A stretch of 64,000 nt of DNA, taken from assembly GCA_963457665.1 (NCBI GenBank), contig OY735206.1, positions 30,125,551 to 30,189,550 of the forward strand, written 5' to 3'. The stretch comes from Thysanoteuthis rhombus (lineage: Eukaryota > Mollusca > Cephalopoda > Oegopsida > Thysanoteuthidae). The notes under the pieces are model-generated. The model had not been told where the DNA came from. It made no database searches and was given only the letters and a program-made list of their open reading frames with translations. The position numbers and the translations under genes are program-made. Positions within the stretch are counted from its first letter, which is position 1. Each line of letters starts with the position of its first letter. Below, piece after piece: positions 25,161 to 35,592 of the stretch.

Positions 25161-25720
25161 GGAGAGTAATCACTCTGAGCAAGAAGTTCCGATAAAAAAA
25201 AAAAAGATGAAGGTAAAAATAATAATGATTCATAATACCTCAGTGTAATAAGAATTGAAAAAAAAAGGAAAAATTAAATACCTTTTTAATTAAATTACAT
25301 TGAAGCACAACAACAACAATAATGATAATAAAAATAATAATAATGTCATTGAGTACACCGTTGTAATCATTTTCTTGTGAAATGTTGGTATCTTCTGGTG
25401 ATCTTACCTGAGTCGAGAAACAAGTTCTGAACTGTCGCTGGAAGCTTTTATCAGACGTTTCTAATGAAATGAAATGAAATGAAATCAAAGTATGCCTGAC
25501 TCCATCTACAAACACTTTTAGTCTACCAGCTAAGTCGGAGGAGGTATACGTATTCGTTCGTGTCTGTCTGTCGGCCTGTCTGTCCACACGATATCTCCAG
25601 AGGTTCACGATGAATTTCAATGAAAATTTATGGAAAGATTGGCGATGGACTACAGAAGAAGTGATTATTTTTTCGATGCTTCTTTTATTATTCTGGAAGA
25701 AAATGGGTTTAAAACGATCT

Positions 25721-25722
<2 letters not shown>
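25161..25722. other. unassigned sequence with repeat F at 25555-25700
   Basis: 25570-25700 (CACACGATATCTCCAGAGG, TTTCAATGAAAATTTATGG) is a member of the same repeat as 41115-41525 and 53085-53510. Short ATTATTATA and (GAAAT)4 runs occur. The minus frame 25240-25815 runs into (TA)n and is not a gene. Confidence 0.5.

Positions 25723-25792
<70 letters not shown>
25723..25792. repeat. (TA)n microsatellite
   Basis: 70 bp of pure TA. Confidence 0.95.
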
Positions 25793-25797
<5 letters not shown>

Positions 25798-27445
25798 CGT
25801 ATGAACAATAAACAATGAAACAAACTCAGGAATAGACTTTATTTGTTGAATGATTAATTCATTAATGAATTAATTAGTATGCTATACATGTTTCGGGAAG
25901 GGTTTGATAGCACGTGTGTACCTTTTTGTGGTTAAAGGATTAGGTTTCCGAAGAAAACAAATTTAGCATCAGATGTTTTGCATTGAAATCAAAAATGGTG
26001 GTTCGTGCGAGGCCATAGAGGTGAGACCGGACTGTTTTTACGTCAGTTCGAAATGACGCTCAAAATTTATAGATGTAAGTTCTTTCCTTAATTTTTCAAA
26101 ACTTCATTTTCATTCAGTTTTTAGCTAGTATGCGTCTTTGGCAAAAGTATGCACTCTCCGAGTGCTTTGTACCTTTTTTTCCATAAGGAACTATCATAAA
26201 ATTTGCAATGCAAATAAAACTTGATTAATTTTCCACAGATGTCATGATATATTATTTATTGCATTCCAAAATCTTTCTTTTTTTTATCTTCTGTAATTAA
26301 AACAAATTTTTCAGTGCAGATTAAAATTTCTCGTACTAGTGCGTCGAAACTTGTTACGTATGGGGCTGCGTAGTATCAGGCCGCTTAGAGTACTTGATGC
26401 TAACCGAAGTGCCACGCCGAAAGCTCCTTCAATAAGAAGGTGAGCGTCGGAATTGAACTTTGTATTTGTGGAAGGCTACCTAATCTGATGATTTCTGCTT
26501 TCTCCTGAAGTGGACGACAGGGGACGTGCACGTCGTTATCCTTAACGGTGCCTATTTTTTTCTACGAAAAAACATGACAGACTGCACTGGGTTACACGGT
26601 TCCAGCAGCAGAGAGTAATCTCTGACCTATTTTGGGAGATGGATTCATGGCTCTCCCAGAGGTATTAATTCAAACTGAACAAAAAAAATACCTCAACGGG
26701 AAAAAAATTCTATTTACCGTGCCTTTAACAACCTTTTGACAAATTGGAGCAGTACAGGCCAAATATGAGAAAGGTTTTCAATGATTGATAACGCCTTGGA
26801 AGATGAGTCATACTAAACCGATATCTCTGCAGGTGGGAGGGTTTGAATTTAATACCTATGAGCCTCCGAGATTTGGTAGGTGTTCAGTTACCGTTACAGG
26901 CACTTCTCACGGGTAGTCTCCGTTTATTTCAATACCGACTTACCGCCCACGCCAATTCAGTGTATTCTCTGAACTGATTAAAATACTTGTATAGGATAAC
27001 GCAAAATTTTGATCAACGTAAGTATACTTGTCCGTGAATTATATCTACTCGGCCGCACGTGGGAGGAAGCGATGCACTTGAAGGAAAAAAAATACCCCAT
27101 ACACACACACACACAGAGGGAAAGAGAATACACACACACACATGCTTACACGGACTTTTTTGTTCTTCAGTTGGAAAGGTAAACTGTCATGTCTCTTAAG
27201 AGAAAAAACTTCCAATGGCGTATGAAGGCCGATGACGAAGCCCCAGTTTCTGCTGTATGCATCAGCTTAGTGATCTTTGCAAGTCTCAAATCTGGTCGAG
27301 AAAAAGACTTTATTCCTACAAGTTTCCATACCCCTCCCCTTGGCAGGGCGCAAAAATATCGAAGGGATGCCACCACCCTAATCATACAGCTTACAATGGG
27401 TGCACGGGGAAAATTTGTCCTAATCAACAGCTTTTCCACACACTT
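25793..27445. other. unassigned sequence
   Basis: 26440-26470 has a B-box-like word on the minus strand (GTTCAATTCCGACG) but no cloverleaf. 27165-27445 may be the body of a SINE headed by the tRNA-like sequence at 27446-27519. (CA)n stretches lie at 27100-27145. Confidence 0.4.
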
Positions 27446-27519
27446 CGCTCGTCCTGGGAATCGGAAACAGGATTTTTTGCGCGTGGGGCAGACGTGCTAA
27501 CCATTACACTATCCAAGCG
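27446..27519 (-). pseudogene. tRNA-like sequence (SINE head or tRNA pseudogene)
   Basis: 74 nt on the minus strand with D-arm ATAGTGTAATGGTTAGCAC, as in Asp/Glu/Gly tRNAs, and a T-arm region CCTGTTTCCGATTCCCAGG of normal length with three changed bases. The acceptor ends CGCTTGG and CGAGCG pair at about six positions. The anticodon loop (around CCCCACGCG) cannot be placed cleanly and lacks a normal T33, so I do not call a functional tRNA. Confidence 0.55.
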
Positions 27520-27847
27520 GATGGGTTTTTTGGTGGGTGACCTATCATTGAGGGCGCTTGTCGTGTAGCAGTCGCTAGCAAGCTAGTTAAGCAGGCCATA
27601 GCAAGTGAGCTGAATTCTCACTGTGCAACCAACAGTTGTAACTGATTAACTGACAGTGATATATCAACTACCTGATTCAATCGCTAATATGCAAAAGTCC
27701 CCAGTGTTTTCTAGCAGTTGTTAATATTTGAAAACACTTTTAATACAATGTAATATCCCCAGCGACCAATTGACATTTAAGGAGGGGGGGGCTCTGGGAA
27801 AATTCAAGATTCGCATTTGGAGTTCAACTATCGCATAATATTCGAAC

Positions 27848-27955
27848 AACCCATTAACCGCGAAAGGTAGCGATGAGTATCAAATTAAATAGAAGTTCTA
27901 TTGAATTAGCCGTGAAACTGCAATGACTGAAATTTCCGTCATTCGCAGGTTATGA
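27848..27955 (+). mobile_element. TTAA-type MITE, copy 2 (internally deleted)
   Basis: Starts CCCATTAACCGCGAAAGG and ends GAAATTTCCGTCATTCGC: both ends of the family, with the middle (GCAAGATAAAAGCCC block) missing. TTCTATTGAATTAGCCGTG matches the 3' half of the other copies. Confidence 0.65.
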
Positions 27956-28125
27956 GTTGATATTATTAGCGTCTTGCGATTAGATGACTGCATTAGCCCT
28001 GTGAGATAGCTGTTTTTGAAGTGTTTAGTATTAACTAACTTCATTCAACAAGATCGCTTTTGATTGTATTATGACAGCTTTTTAAAACATCAAAATTAGA
28101 GAATAACTGTTGATTGCTTTTAACA

Positions 28126-28990
28126 ATGAAGATGGAAGCAAATAAGCAACACATGCTTTTTACTTCAAGTAAGATAAAAATACGATTCAAACACAGAAAA
28201 GAAAAATTTCTGAAATTTATGGGGAAGGTACTGCAAGTGATTGAACGTGGCCGAAATGGTTTTATGAAGTTTTGTGCTGGATGATGCCCTGTAGCTGGTT
28301 AGACTAGGATTGTAATCAAATCAAGACATGACTTGGAAATAATTAACACTGTACGACGCGGAAAGAGTCAATATGTACAAAATACCCGAATCGATGTTCG
28401 TCGCTTTGGTAAGTTCGGCGAAAAAAACTATAAGACTGTATTTCTGTGTGCAATTCGCTACTTGAGCATTATCAAAATATTCTCTCTTTGAAACAAATTG
28501 TAAGGGGCAATGAAAAATGGATGCTTTATCATAACTTGGACCGCAAGAGATAGTGGGGCAAGTGAATTAACCTCTATCAACCGTACCAATGATCCAAACT
28601 GGATGTAAGTCTTCTACTCTGATGTCGTCCAGATAACCAAATGATTGATTCGAACAAGTACTGTTTCCAGTTGCAATTCGTTGACAGAAAGGGTGTAATA
28701 TTAGATCATGATAACATTACATCACATGTTTCTTTGGTGATTAGACAAAGATTGTTACAGCTTGGCGGGGAAGTTTTCACTTATCCATCGCACTTGCCAA
28801 ATATTGCATCTTTCAGTCTCTACGGAATCATTTTAATGGAAAAAAGTTCGGTTCCCTGGAAGACTGCAGAAGGTTTTGTTTTGTCTTTTTGCTGAGGAAG
28901 GTATAAATTTCTGCTAGGGTGGTATTATGAAATTACTTGAAAGATTGCAGATGATAGTGGAACAAAACTGCATTTTTAAAAAATATTGAA
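28126..28990 (+). pseudogene. mariner transposase, nearly full-length relic
   Basis: Whole length of a mariner transposase, about 290 codons across frameshifts. The start ATG is at 28126 (MEANKQHM). The N-terminal helix-turn-helix region is recognisable by ISEIYGEGTAS..TWPKWF. The first catalytic region reads GNEKWMLYHN; its aspartate is Asn (AAT, 28509-28511). RKGVILDHDN has the second aspartate at 28710-28712, and exactly 34 codons later the third position is Ser (AGT, 28815-28817) instead of Asp. The C-terminal GIMKLLERLQ-like sequence lies near 28930-28960. In-frame stops and shifts are several. Flanking 29030-29058 (AAACTTTTTTTGACTAACCC) could be a terminal repeat; the left end is not clear. 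Inactive. Confidence 0.8.
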
Positions 28991-29089
28991 TTTTTTTTTT
29001 TAATTACTTCTTATCTTTACTTAAACTAAGTAAACTTTTTTTGACTAACCCTGTAGATGAAATAATGGCACCAAGTGTAGGGCTGTGCT

Positions 29090-29325
29090 TAGCGAGCTAG
29101 TCTTGCAAAACCATTCAGTAATTCCGATCCAAATGGAATTGGTGCCCTCGTTGCGTTGTGCTAGAATAAGCTGAACTAGATGAATGTCTTATTCGTTTGG
29201 CCGTGAAGAAATGGTTAACAGTTTAGCAGACCATTACTAATGTATTTTGTTTGTACTTCACTGGGTGCGTCATACTTGTGGCCTTGTGCCAGGATAAGCT
29301 GAGCTCAGCAAATACCTACACAAAT
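29090..29325 (+). mobile_element. SINE V, two copies in tandem orientation
   Basis: The first copy has GCTTAGCGAGCTAGTCTTGC and TGTGCTAGAATAAGCTGAAC. The second has ATACTTGTGGCCTTGTGCCA and GATAAGCTGAGCTCAGCAAA. The word GGCCTTGTGCCAGAYTAAGCT is the hallmark, found again at 44210-44400, 51340-51425, 53545-53690, 54830-54900 and 55140-55375. Confidence 0.55.
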
Positions 29326-29359
29326 ATAGATAACAATTTTATACCAATGTAAAATTTAA

Positions 29360-29379
29360 ACACACACACATACACACGT

Positions 29380-29430
<51 letters not shown>

Positions 29431-29431
29431 T
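29360..29431. repeat. (CA)n/(TG)n microsatellite
   Basis: CA then TG, giving a partly self-complementary array around ACGTACGT. Confidence 0.9.
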
Positions 29432-29544
29432 TTGGATGCCATCAAGTACCAAGGGAGAATAAGAAGAAATAGAATATCAGAAACCGACAACTAAAACTGT
29501 CTGTAAAATCATACGACTAAGTTTCTTTAGTTTCTTAGATGGCC

Positions 29545-29906
29545 CTGCTGGCTGGCTGGCTATTCATGTATCACGCGTACAGACCTCACCAATGAAGCTA
29601 GAGGTCTGGAAAATTAAACATGTACCCCTTTTAGGGGGCTCTTCTTTATCCCCTCGATAGGTCTTTAGTGGTGGGGGTCAGTTTGCAAAGTAAGTTTTCG
29701 CTAGATTGTCCCTAGTTTCTGCCCGCCTGCGTTCACACTTGTTTTTTGGGGGGGGCGTATTTTTGACAATTTGAATTTTTAGTGATTAAACTAAAAGCAA
29801 GAGAATGTTATTGGTCGATCAACCCCATCAAATGCTTTTAATTGAGCATCCCCATCACAGTGTGCTGCAAAAAAACGTTTTTATTGAGTGACCATTCAGA
29901 CCTGTA
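29545..29906 (+). mobile_element. dispersed family T, copy 5
   Basis: Starts CTGCTGGCTGGCTGGCTATT, includes TTTAGTGGTGGGGGTCAGTT, a G8 tract and GAGCATCCCCATCACAG, ends GAGTGACCATTCAGACCTG. Confidence 0.65.
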
Positions 29907-29951
29907 CTTTTATTTTTTGAATTCCTTTTTAAGGAATGTTCCAATCGCATA

Positions 29952-29953
<2 letters not shown>

Positions 29954-30004
<51 letters not shown>

Positions 30005-30038
30005 ACACACACACACACATGCACACATACACACACCA
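29954..30038. repeat. (CT)n then (CA)n compound microsatellite
   Basis: CT to about 30002, then CA-rich with TG/TA interruptions. Confidence 0.95.
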
Positions 30039-30401
30039 CAGAGGTGCATAGGTTCCATGTCTAGATATTTACTCAGCTTCACTTACTTTGGCACAAGGCT
30101 AATCAAGAGGAAATGTGAGTTAGGAAGATTGTGCTAATCTGATTTCCCTGATCTGGGGTGTCTGATTGTATATCTTAAAAATCAGGATTCGAAATTTTTT
30201 TCATTGGGTTCGAACACTGGACTCTGTCGTTGGTTGGAGGTACCTCGAAAGCCCATTGATGTTTTTATATATATAAGCTTCTTTCAAAAATACTACTCTC
30301 ATATGCAAAGGCGGAGGCATAGATATGCATGTCATCGTTCGAATTCGCCTATAGATATTTACGAATCTCAGCTTAATTTTGGTCCAGGACAGAAAGTATA
30401 G
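30039..30401. other. unassigned sequence
   Basis: Nothing recognised apart from B-box-like words at 30188 and 30209 without a matching A-box. Confidence 0.4.
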
Positions 30402-30482
30402 ATACTCATCAAGGATCGAACCCGCTACGCAGTGGTCATAGTTTGCAAGACTAACTTGCTAATCATTACCCAACCACAAGTA
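30402..30482 (-). pseudogene. tRNA-like sequence (SINE head)
   Basis: Minus strand: TGGTTGGGTAATGATTAGCA resembles a D-arm/A-box, CTTGCAAACTATGACC the anticodon region, and GCGGGTTCGATCC a perfect B-box/T-arm half. The acceptor ends do not pair well. Pseudogene or SINE head. Confidence 0.45.
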
Positions 30483-30554
30483 CCTTCACATTCTGCAAGC
30501 GATATTTTTGCATTGAAAAACCGATTCATATAAAGGTATTAGAAACGTTTTACT

Positions 30555-30745
30555 TATATTTCAAACAATGTGTTTTTTCTATTTCTCTGTCTGTAACAAT
30601 TGGCACGTCCACTTAAAGGTGACAATTTTGCTGATAGATATATCTCCCATCCGTCCTTTGAAAATATGAACTCTTCCACTTCAACGAGTTCAGTAGTTTG
30701 TTGTGTTTTGTTTTGTTTTTTTTTTTTTTTTTTTTTTTTTCTCAA
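30555..30745 (-). repeat. repeat E (reverse) and poly-T
   Basis: 30575-30645 (TTCTCTGTCTGTAACAATTG, CGTCCACTTAAAGGTGACAA, TTTTGCTGATAG) is the reverse complement of repeat E at 11445-12240. Poly-T at 30717-30740. Confidence 0.55.
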
Positions 30746-31020
30746 AAAATTCATCTCATACACTTGAATCATTTCACGGGGATTAACCAGTCACTTAAAT
30801 AATTCAGGGTATCAAAACACACATCAAAAAGAAATAACATTCCTTAATGAGCTGAAAACAGGAATCCTGATGTGTTTGACGTTTTCAAGTGGCTTCACTT
30901 TGAATATTACTTTATCCACCCGGAGAATAAACTGCACATCAACTATTTCCTCACTTCCTCTTGCTTCTCTATTTTTATTTTTCTCTATCCCTTTTCCAAC
31001 CTCTCTTCTTTTCTCTATGG

Positions 31021-32085
31021 ATGCTCCCCGTTGAGCAACAACGAGCAGGCTTATTGTAGGCCTCTATGAGTGCTTCCCGTAGAGTAACATCTAGCAGGCT
31101 GATCTTAGGCCTCTATGAGTGCTTCCCGTAGAGCGGGGGCTAGCTGGCTTATCGTAGACCTCTATGAGTGCTCTCCGTAGAGGAACAGCTAGCAGGCTTA
31201 TCGTAGGCCTCTATGAGTGCTTCCTGTAGAACGACAGCAAGCAGGCTTATCGTGGGCCTCTATGAGTGCTCTCCGTAGAGGAACAGCTAGCAGGCTTATC
31301 GTAGGCCTCTATGAGTGCTTCCTGTAGAACGACAGCAAGCAGGCTTATCGTGGGCCTCTATGAGTGCTTCCTTTAGAACGACGGTTAGCAGGCTTATCGT
31401 GGGCCTCTATGAGAGCTTCCCGTTGAGCAACAACGAGCAGGCTTATAGTAAGCCTCTGTTAGTGCTTGCCATAGAGCAACAACTAGCGGGCTTATCGTAG
31501 GCCTCCCTGAGTGCTTCCTGTAGAACGACAACTAGCAGGCTGATCTTAGGCCTCTATGAGTGCTTCCCGTTGAGCAACAACTTACAGGCTTATCGTAGGT
31601 CTCTGTGAGTTCTTCCCATGGAGCAGCAACTGGCAGGCTGATTTGGGGTCTCTATGAGTTCTTGCCATAGAGAAACAACTAGCAGGCTTGTCGGAGGCTT
31701 CTGTGAGTGCTTCCTATAGAGCAACAACTAGCAAGCTGATAGTAGACCTTCCCGTAGAGCGTCAGCTTGCAGGCTTATCGCAGGCCTCTATGAGTACTTC
31801 TCGTTGAGCAACAACGAGCAGGCTTATAGTAGGCCTCCCTGGGTGCTTCCAGTTGAGCAACAATTAGCAATGTGATCGTAGGCCTTTATGAGTGCTTCCC
31901 GTTGAGCAAATGCGAGCAGGCTTACTGTAGGCCTCTATGAGTCCTTCCCTTTGAGCAACTACTTGCAGGTTGATCGTAGACCTCTGTGAGTGCTTCCCGT
32001 TGAGCAACAGCCAGCAGGCTTATTTTAGGCCTGTATGAGTGCTTCGCGTAGAGCGACAGCTAGCAGGCTTATCGTACGCTTCATT
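31021..32085. repeat. 49-bp minisatellite, ~22 copies
   Basis: The unit reads approximately GCCTCTATGAGTGCTTCC, CGTAGAGCAACAGCTAGC, AGGCTTATCGTAG. Starts at 31060 and 31109 give a period of 49 bp. Each unit contains CTCTAYG..CRTAGAG, a 7-bp dyad around GAGTGCTTCC. A 98-bp two-unit block beginning CTCTCCGTAG at 31171 is repeated exactly at 31269. One unit near 31745 has an internal deletion. The period is not a multiple of three, so no protein repeat is encoded. Confidence 0.95.
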
Positions 32086-32291
32086 AAGCGGTTCACTATT
32101 GTATTAGCGTTCCAGACTAAACTAAGCTCAGTGAATCAAATTGATCTTTCCTTGGTAAAGTGTGTTGATCTTGAAAAATAAGTACTTTTTTCTTTGTCAC
32201 TTTTTCCAGATCCACATACACGACTCTCACTTTCTTTCTTATGAAAGCAATTTCTTCATCTTTATGTCGAACTCAGATTCACTATCTCTCT

Positions 32292-32400
32292 ATATGGACG
32301 AATCATGCTGAGAAGTTCAGTTCTCATTAGATCAAATCACTGATGTTGAGCAGCTTCGAGCCTGATCAATGCTTAAATGGTGGACCGCTTGAGAACACTC
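32292..32400 (+). pseudogene. 5S rRNA-derived sequence 3
   Basis: Matches animal 5S through TATGGACGAATCATGCTGAG, AGTTCTCATTAGATCAAATC, TGATGTTGAGCAGC, TTCGAGCCTGATCAATGCTT and AATGGTGGACCGCTTGAGAA. Lies just downstream of the minisatellite and of a SINE V scrap at about 32105-32150. More diverged than copy 1; not a functional gene. Confidence 0.7.
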
Positions 32401-32493
32401 AGTAATTTGTAAACATGTGCTGCCCATACGGACACAAGTGAACCCCTACACTGAAACCGATCTTGTGTCAAATCCCCCCTATTTTTTACCCCC

Positions 32494-32496
<3 letters not shown>

Positions 32497-32536
<40 letters not shown>

Positions 32537-32720
32537 TTGTAAGCTTTCTTCCTTTCTTTCTTTGTTTTCTCTGTATTTTTTCTTTCCTCGCCCCCCCTCT
32601 ATATCCCTTTTCCTGTTTTCATTCATCCTTTCGTCTCCCTCAGCACTTTCTTCATCTCCCAGCAGCCACCCCTTTTCCTCTCTTTTTGTTCACCGTTTCT
32701 TTCTTTCGTTCAGTTCGATC
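32497..32720. repeat. (TTTC)n and pyrimidine-rich tract
   Basis: Pure TTTC to 32536, then CT/TTTC-rich to 32720. Confidence 0.9.
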
Positions 32721-32884
32721 GTCCAGTAATTAACGCGTACACGTTTCAACAGGTTGATCCATTTGCCTTAGATCCCCTTCTCAAGTAATGCTCTCCTGTT
32801 TATTTATGACATTAAAACGTTCATCCAAGACATAATCGGATTTATTTTCATTTTATCCGCCTTTTTACACCCCTACCTGGAAAT

Positions 32885-33015
32885 TGTATTTTTGTATTTT
32901 TTTTTTTTACCAGCCTTCAAGGTCCATTGTTGGACATGGGCCTTCAACTCAGATGAATGTAAGAGACGGAGGATGATAGGCCTTATCCTACCACGCTGGC
33001 CCATGGCGTGCTAAT
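32885..33015 (-). mobile_element. 3' end of a second non-LTR retrotransposon family
   Basis: Reverse complement has GGCCCATGTCCAACAATGG and CCTTGAAGGCTGG followed by an A-rich tail (T run 32900-32909 on the plus strand). This is the terminal pattern of several LINE ORF2s (..HVQQWTL) and differs from the GATGAT-tailed family. Only about 110 bp. Confidence 0.4.
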
Positions 33016-33244
33016 AGCGTGGGAGAAAAATGGATACATGCCTTTCCCCAAGGCATTCGTGCTAAGTGGACATAATCACGAAACCTGACCGGGAAAAGTC
33101 CTTTCCATTTAAGGAAATTCAAAGGGAATTTCTTATTATAAATTGTTGGTGACTGGGAAAGTTGTTAATGAACAGCTCTACAGTTAGTTCTTTGATCGTT
33201 TAAAAGATGTATTGGAGTGGAAAGCGTTTGTTTTATTGACGAGG

Positions 33245-33515
33245 GGTTCAACGGGTGATTTTTGCTGCATGGCAACGCTTGAGCTCATGTTACAAATGCG
33301 ACACAGTAAATAATCCTGAAGCCAGACTGGGAAGTTTTTGTTCATATTCACCATACCAGTCATCTTCAGACTATCATTTGCTTACTCCGTGCAATATCCC
33401 TTGTGTGGTCAACAGTTCCAACACTTTCAGGATATCGAAGAATTTATTGAATCAAAACCAGAAACATTGAAAGCTAGGTAATATATTTTGATGGTTGAAT
33501 AATGATGCCATGAAT
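33245..33515 (+). pseudogene. mariner transposase relic B, same subfamily as A
   Basis: TTGCTGCATGGCAACGC (33262-33278) is the HDN motif with the catalytic Asp codon changed to Gly (GGC, 33271-33273). After a stop follow AHVTNA, a further stop, ILKPDWEVFVH, a frameshift, then SPYQSSSDYHL with the third Asp codon at 33369-33371. The distance between the two catalytic codons is seven bases short of the D34D spacing. QQFQHFQDIEEFIES follows (33400-33450) and matches 571-640 in relic A. Dead on several counts. Confidence 0.75.
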
Positions 33516-33553
33516 GCCTATGACAGACTTTTTTTGAAAAAATGAAAATTTTC

Positions 33554-33557
<4 letters not shown>

Positions 33558-33594
<37 letters not shown>
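33558..33594. repeat. (TA)n microsatellite
   Basis: Pure TA run, about 40 bp downstream of mariner relic B. Confidence 0.95.
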
Positions 33595-33597
<3 letters not shown>

Positions 33598-33915
33598 AAC
33601 ATCTAAAATTGAGTATAAAAATATGTAGAAATATCCAGATTTTGAAGAATCTAGATATTATTTAAAAATCGGTTAAAATTAGGCCTCAAAAGGGTAAAAA
33701 AAAATACAAAACTTTTTCAAAAAATGAAAAAGAGTTTTAAAAAGGAACTAGCAGTGTACCAATGTCCATTTTTGAGTCTGTAGATAGAACGGTATGACCA
33801 GGAGCACTGGAAAGCACAAACATATCACACGCACAGATTAAAAATGGACTGAACCCGTTGCCATCTTTGATGGCTACGGTTGCTCAATTCATTCATACCG
33901 AACTATAATTTCGAA
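33595..33915. other. unassigned AT-rich sequence
   Basis: Loosely repeated AATCTAGATATTATTTAAAA-type words, also seen at about 42620-42840. No gene. Confidence 0.4.
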
Positions 33916-33917
33916 TA

Positions 33918-34290
33918 CATGGTGTCTCAAAAGTTAGTATACACCTTTTTTTCAAAATAAACAGACAGATATTCTGAAAATCGATGCATATGAACTACAA
34001 TGTTTGAGAATTTTGCTATTCTAATCAAGTCAAGTTCAAATAAGAATCAATCGTCGTAGACTTCCTAATATGAGTCAACGTCTTCATAGCTCTTTAGCCA
34101 GTAATTGACACAGGAGTTCCTGACATCAACAAGCATTTCAAATACGATGTTTGCACAGCAATCTCTGATTCTTGCCTCGAGTTCATAAAGGTCTCTTGAT
34201 GTTGTTGCATAATGTTTGTCCCTGACGTAGTCCCCGCCCCCAAGAAATCACTAACCCTGGTCCTTGCCAGCCTGCAATTCTGCACCACAT
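33918..34290 (-). pseudogene. IS630/mariner-type transposase relic with one terminal repeat
   Basis: Minus strand encodes YVRDKHYATTSRDLYELEAR, IRDCCANIVFEMLVDVRNSC and VNYWLKSYEDV: the C-terminal tail pattern (YVKDKVYAT..L..RI..A...I...ML..V) of IS630-Tc1-mariner transposases with a DDE/D domain. The expected DFFLWG just before it is decayed to DFLGAG plus a frameshift. The element's 3' end is at 33918 (CATGGTGTCTCAAAAGT), after a TA at 33916-33917. The 5' half is missing. Related termini bound the MITE at 58776-59002. Confidence 0.7.
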
Positions 34291-34510
34291 TTTCAATGTT
34301 AGTTTGATCGCCACAATAATTGGAATAGATTTAGAGCTAAAGTGTCAAAACATTCCTCAGACATTGAGTTATCGATTGGTTAGTGCAACTCTGCTGTAAT
34401 AATTACAGCAATAAATAATCTTAATATTGAAAAACTCAGACAAGCTGACCTCTAATGCAGCCAGCTTCTTTTTCGTGTTTCCCCATTTATTCGCAGACTT
34501 AAAGAGTGTG

Positions 34511-34513
<3 letters not shown>

Positions 34514-34567
<54 letters not shown>
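34514..34567. repeat. (AG)n microsatellite
   Basis: Pure GA run. Confidence 0.95.
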
Positions 34568-34573
<6 letters not shown>

Positions 34574-35283
34574 ACATGAACTTTCAAAATATTTGTAGCA
34601 GAAGGCCATAGGCGTCTGCTGCTACTTTTCCACGGAGCGGGGCACAACGATATATCCGGAGGTGTGAAATATATATCCATATGTTGGTTATCAGGTAGGG
34701 AACTGGGGAGTGTCTACGCTGTGACTTGTCCTGAGTTTTCACTGTTCATGATGAACCCTTGTTCCCCAGCCTCTATAAAGTTTGAATTTTCAACCCCCTC
34801 GATATCGTTAATATGGCCTGGTCCAGGGGAACAGTGATACCCTGTTTGCCTCACCTATCAGACGTCCATGCATAGAGTCATTGTTCCCTGTACAGAGTAA
34901 TCCAAAATAAAGGCACATTTTTATTTCTACTTCATTTAGAATTCTTCAATTTTCATTCTAATGAACTTTTTAACGATATCTTTCATATAAACAAATTTGA
35001 ATCTATCGCTCGATGTTGATATTTGCTAAGCTTTGCTTTGAACGACAGAAGATCCAGTTAAAGATCCAGTTAAAGAATTAGGGTGGGAAGATTGTGTTAC
35101 GCCAATATTCAAAGTAAGAAGGGATTATCTACCCAGAATATAGATATTCAAAAGCCTAGCCCTTACCTGGGCTTGAAAGTAGACCTCTGGCAACCAATAT
35201 GGCTATACGTAGTACTAAGCAAAGTTTTGTAATTTTAATGACAGTTGCTCTTTAAGTAACGCATTGAGTATTCGCTATCAACG
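34568..35283. other. unassigned sequence
   Basis: Small direct repeat AGATCCAGTTAA twice at 35049-35074. No gene. Confidence 0.45.
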
Positions 35284-35287
35284 TTAA

Positions 35288-35510
35288 CCCATTGACTGCG
35301 ACTGGCAGCGAAAGGGGTTATCCATTGCGAGATAATGGCCCTTATCCATTCCGAAAGAATCATTTGCAAGCTATCCATTTCAAGATAAGAAAACATCACT
35401 CACAGATAGAACTAATTTGCAATCAATTACTATAAAGCAGAAATTTTATCATGTTAGCCATAAAACAGCAATGGCGCAAATTTCCGTCATTCGCAGTTAA
35501 CGATTTGATG
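35288..35510 (+). mobile_element. TTAA-type MITE, copy 3
   Basis: TTAA at 35284-35287 followed by CCCATTGACTGCGACTGG. Internal GAGATAATGGCCC, GCAAGCTATCCATTTCAAGA, ACAGATAGAACTAATTTGC, TTTTATCATGTTAGCCATAA. Ends TTTCCGTCATTCGCAGTTAA, where the terminal GGGTTAA has been replaced. Confidence 0.75.
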
Positions 35511-35531
35511 AGGAGTGAGAGGAAACATTAT

Positions 35532-35532
<1 letters not shown>

Positions 35533-35590
<58 letters not shown>
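35533..35590. repeat. (TA)n microsatellite
   Basis: Pure TA run about 20 bp after the MITE. Confidence 0.95.

Positions 35591-35592
<2 letters not shown>

Noticed and set aside
25240..25815. 191-codon minus-strand frame, one of the longest in the window
   Set aside because: About a sixth is Tyr-Ile from (TA)n, another part is repeat F; no recognised domain or start context.
27189..27568. Overlapping 103-codon plus-strand frames and a 90-codon minus frame
   Set aside because: They cover the tRNA-like sequence and its probable SINE body; no domain recognised.
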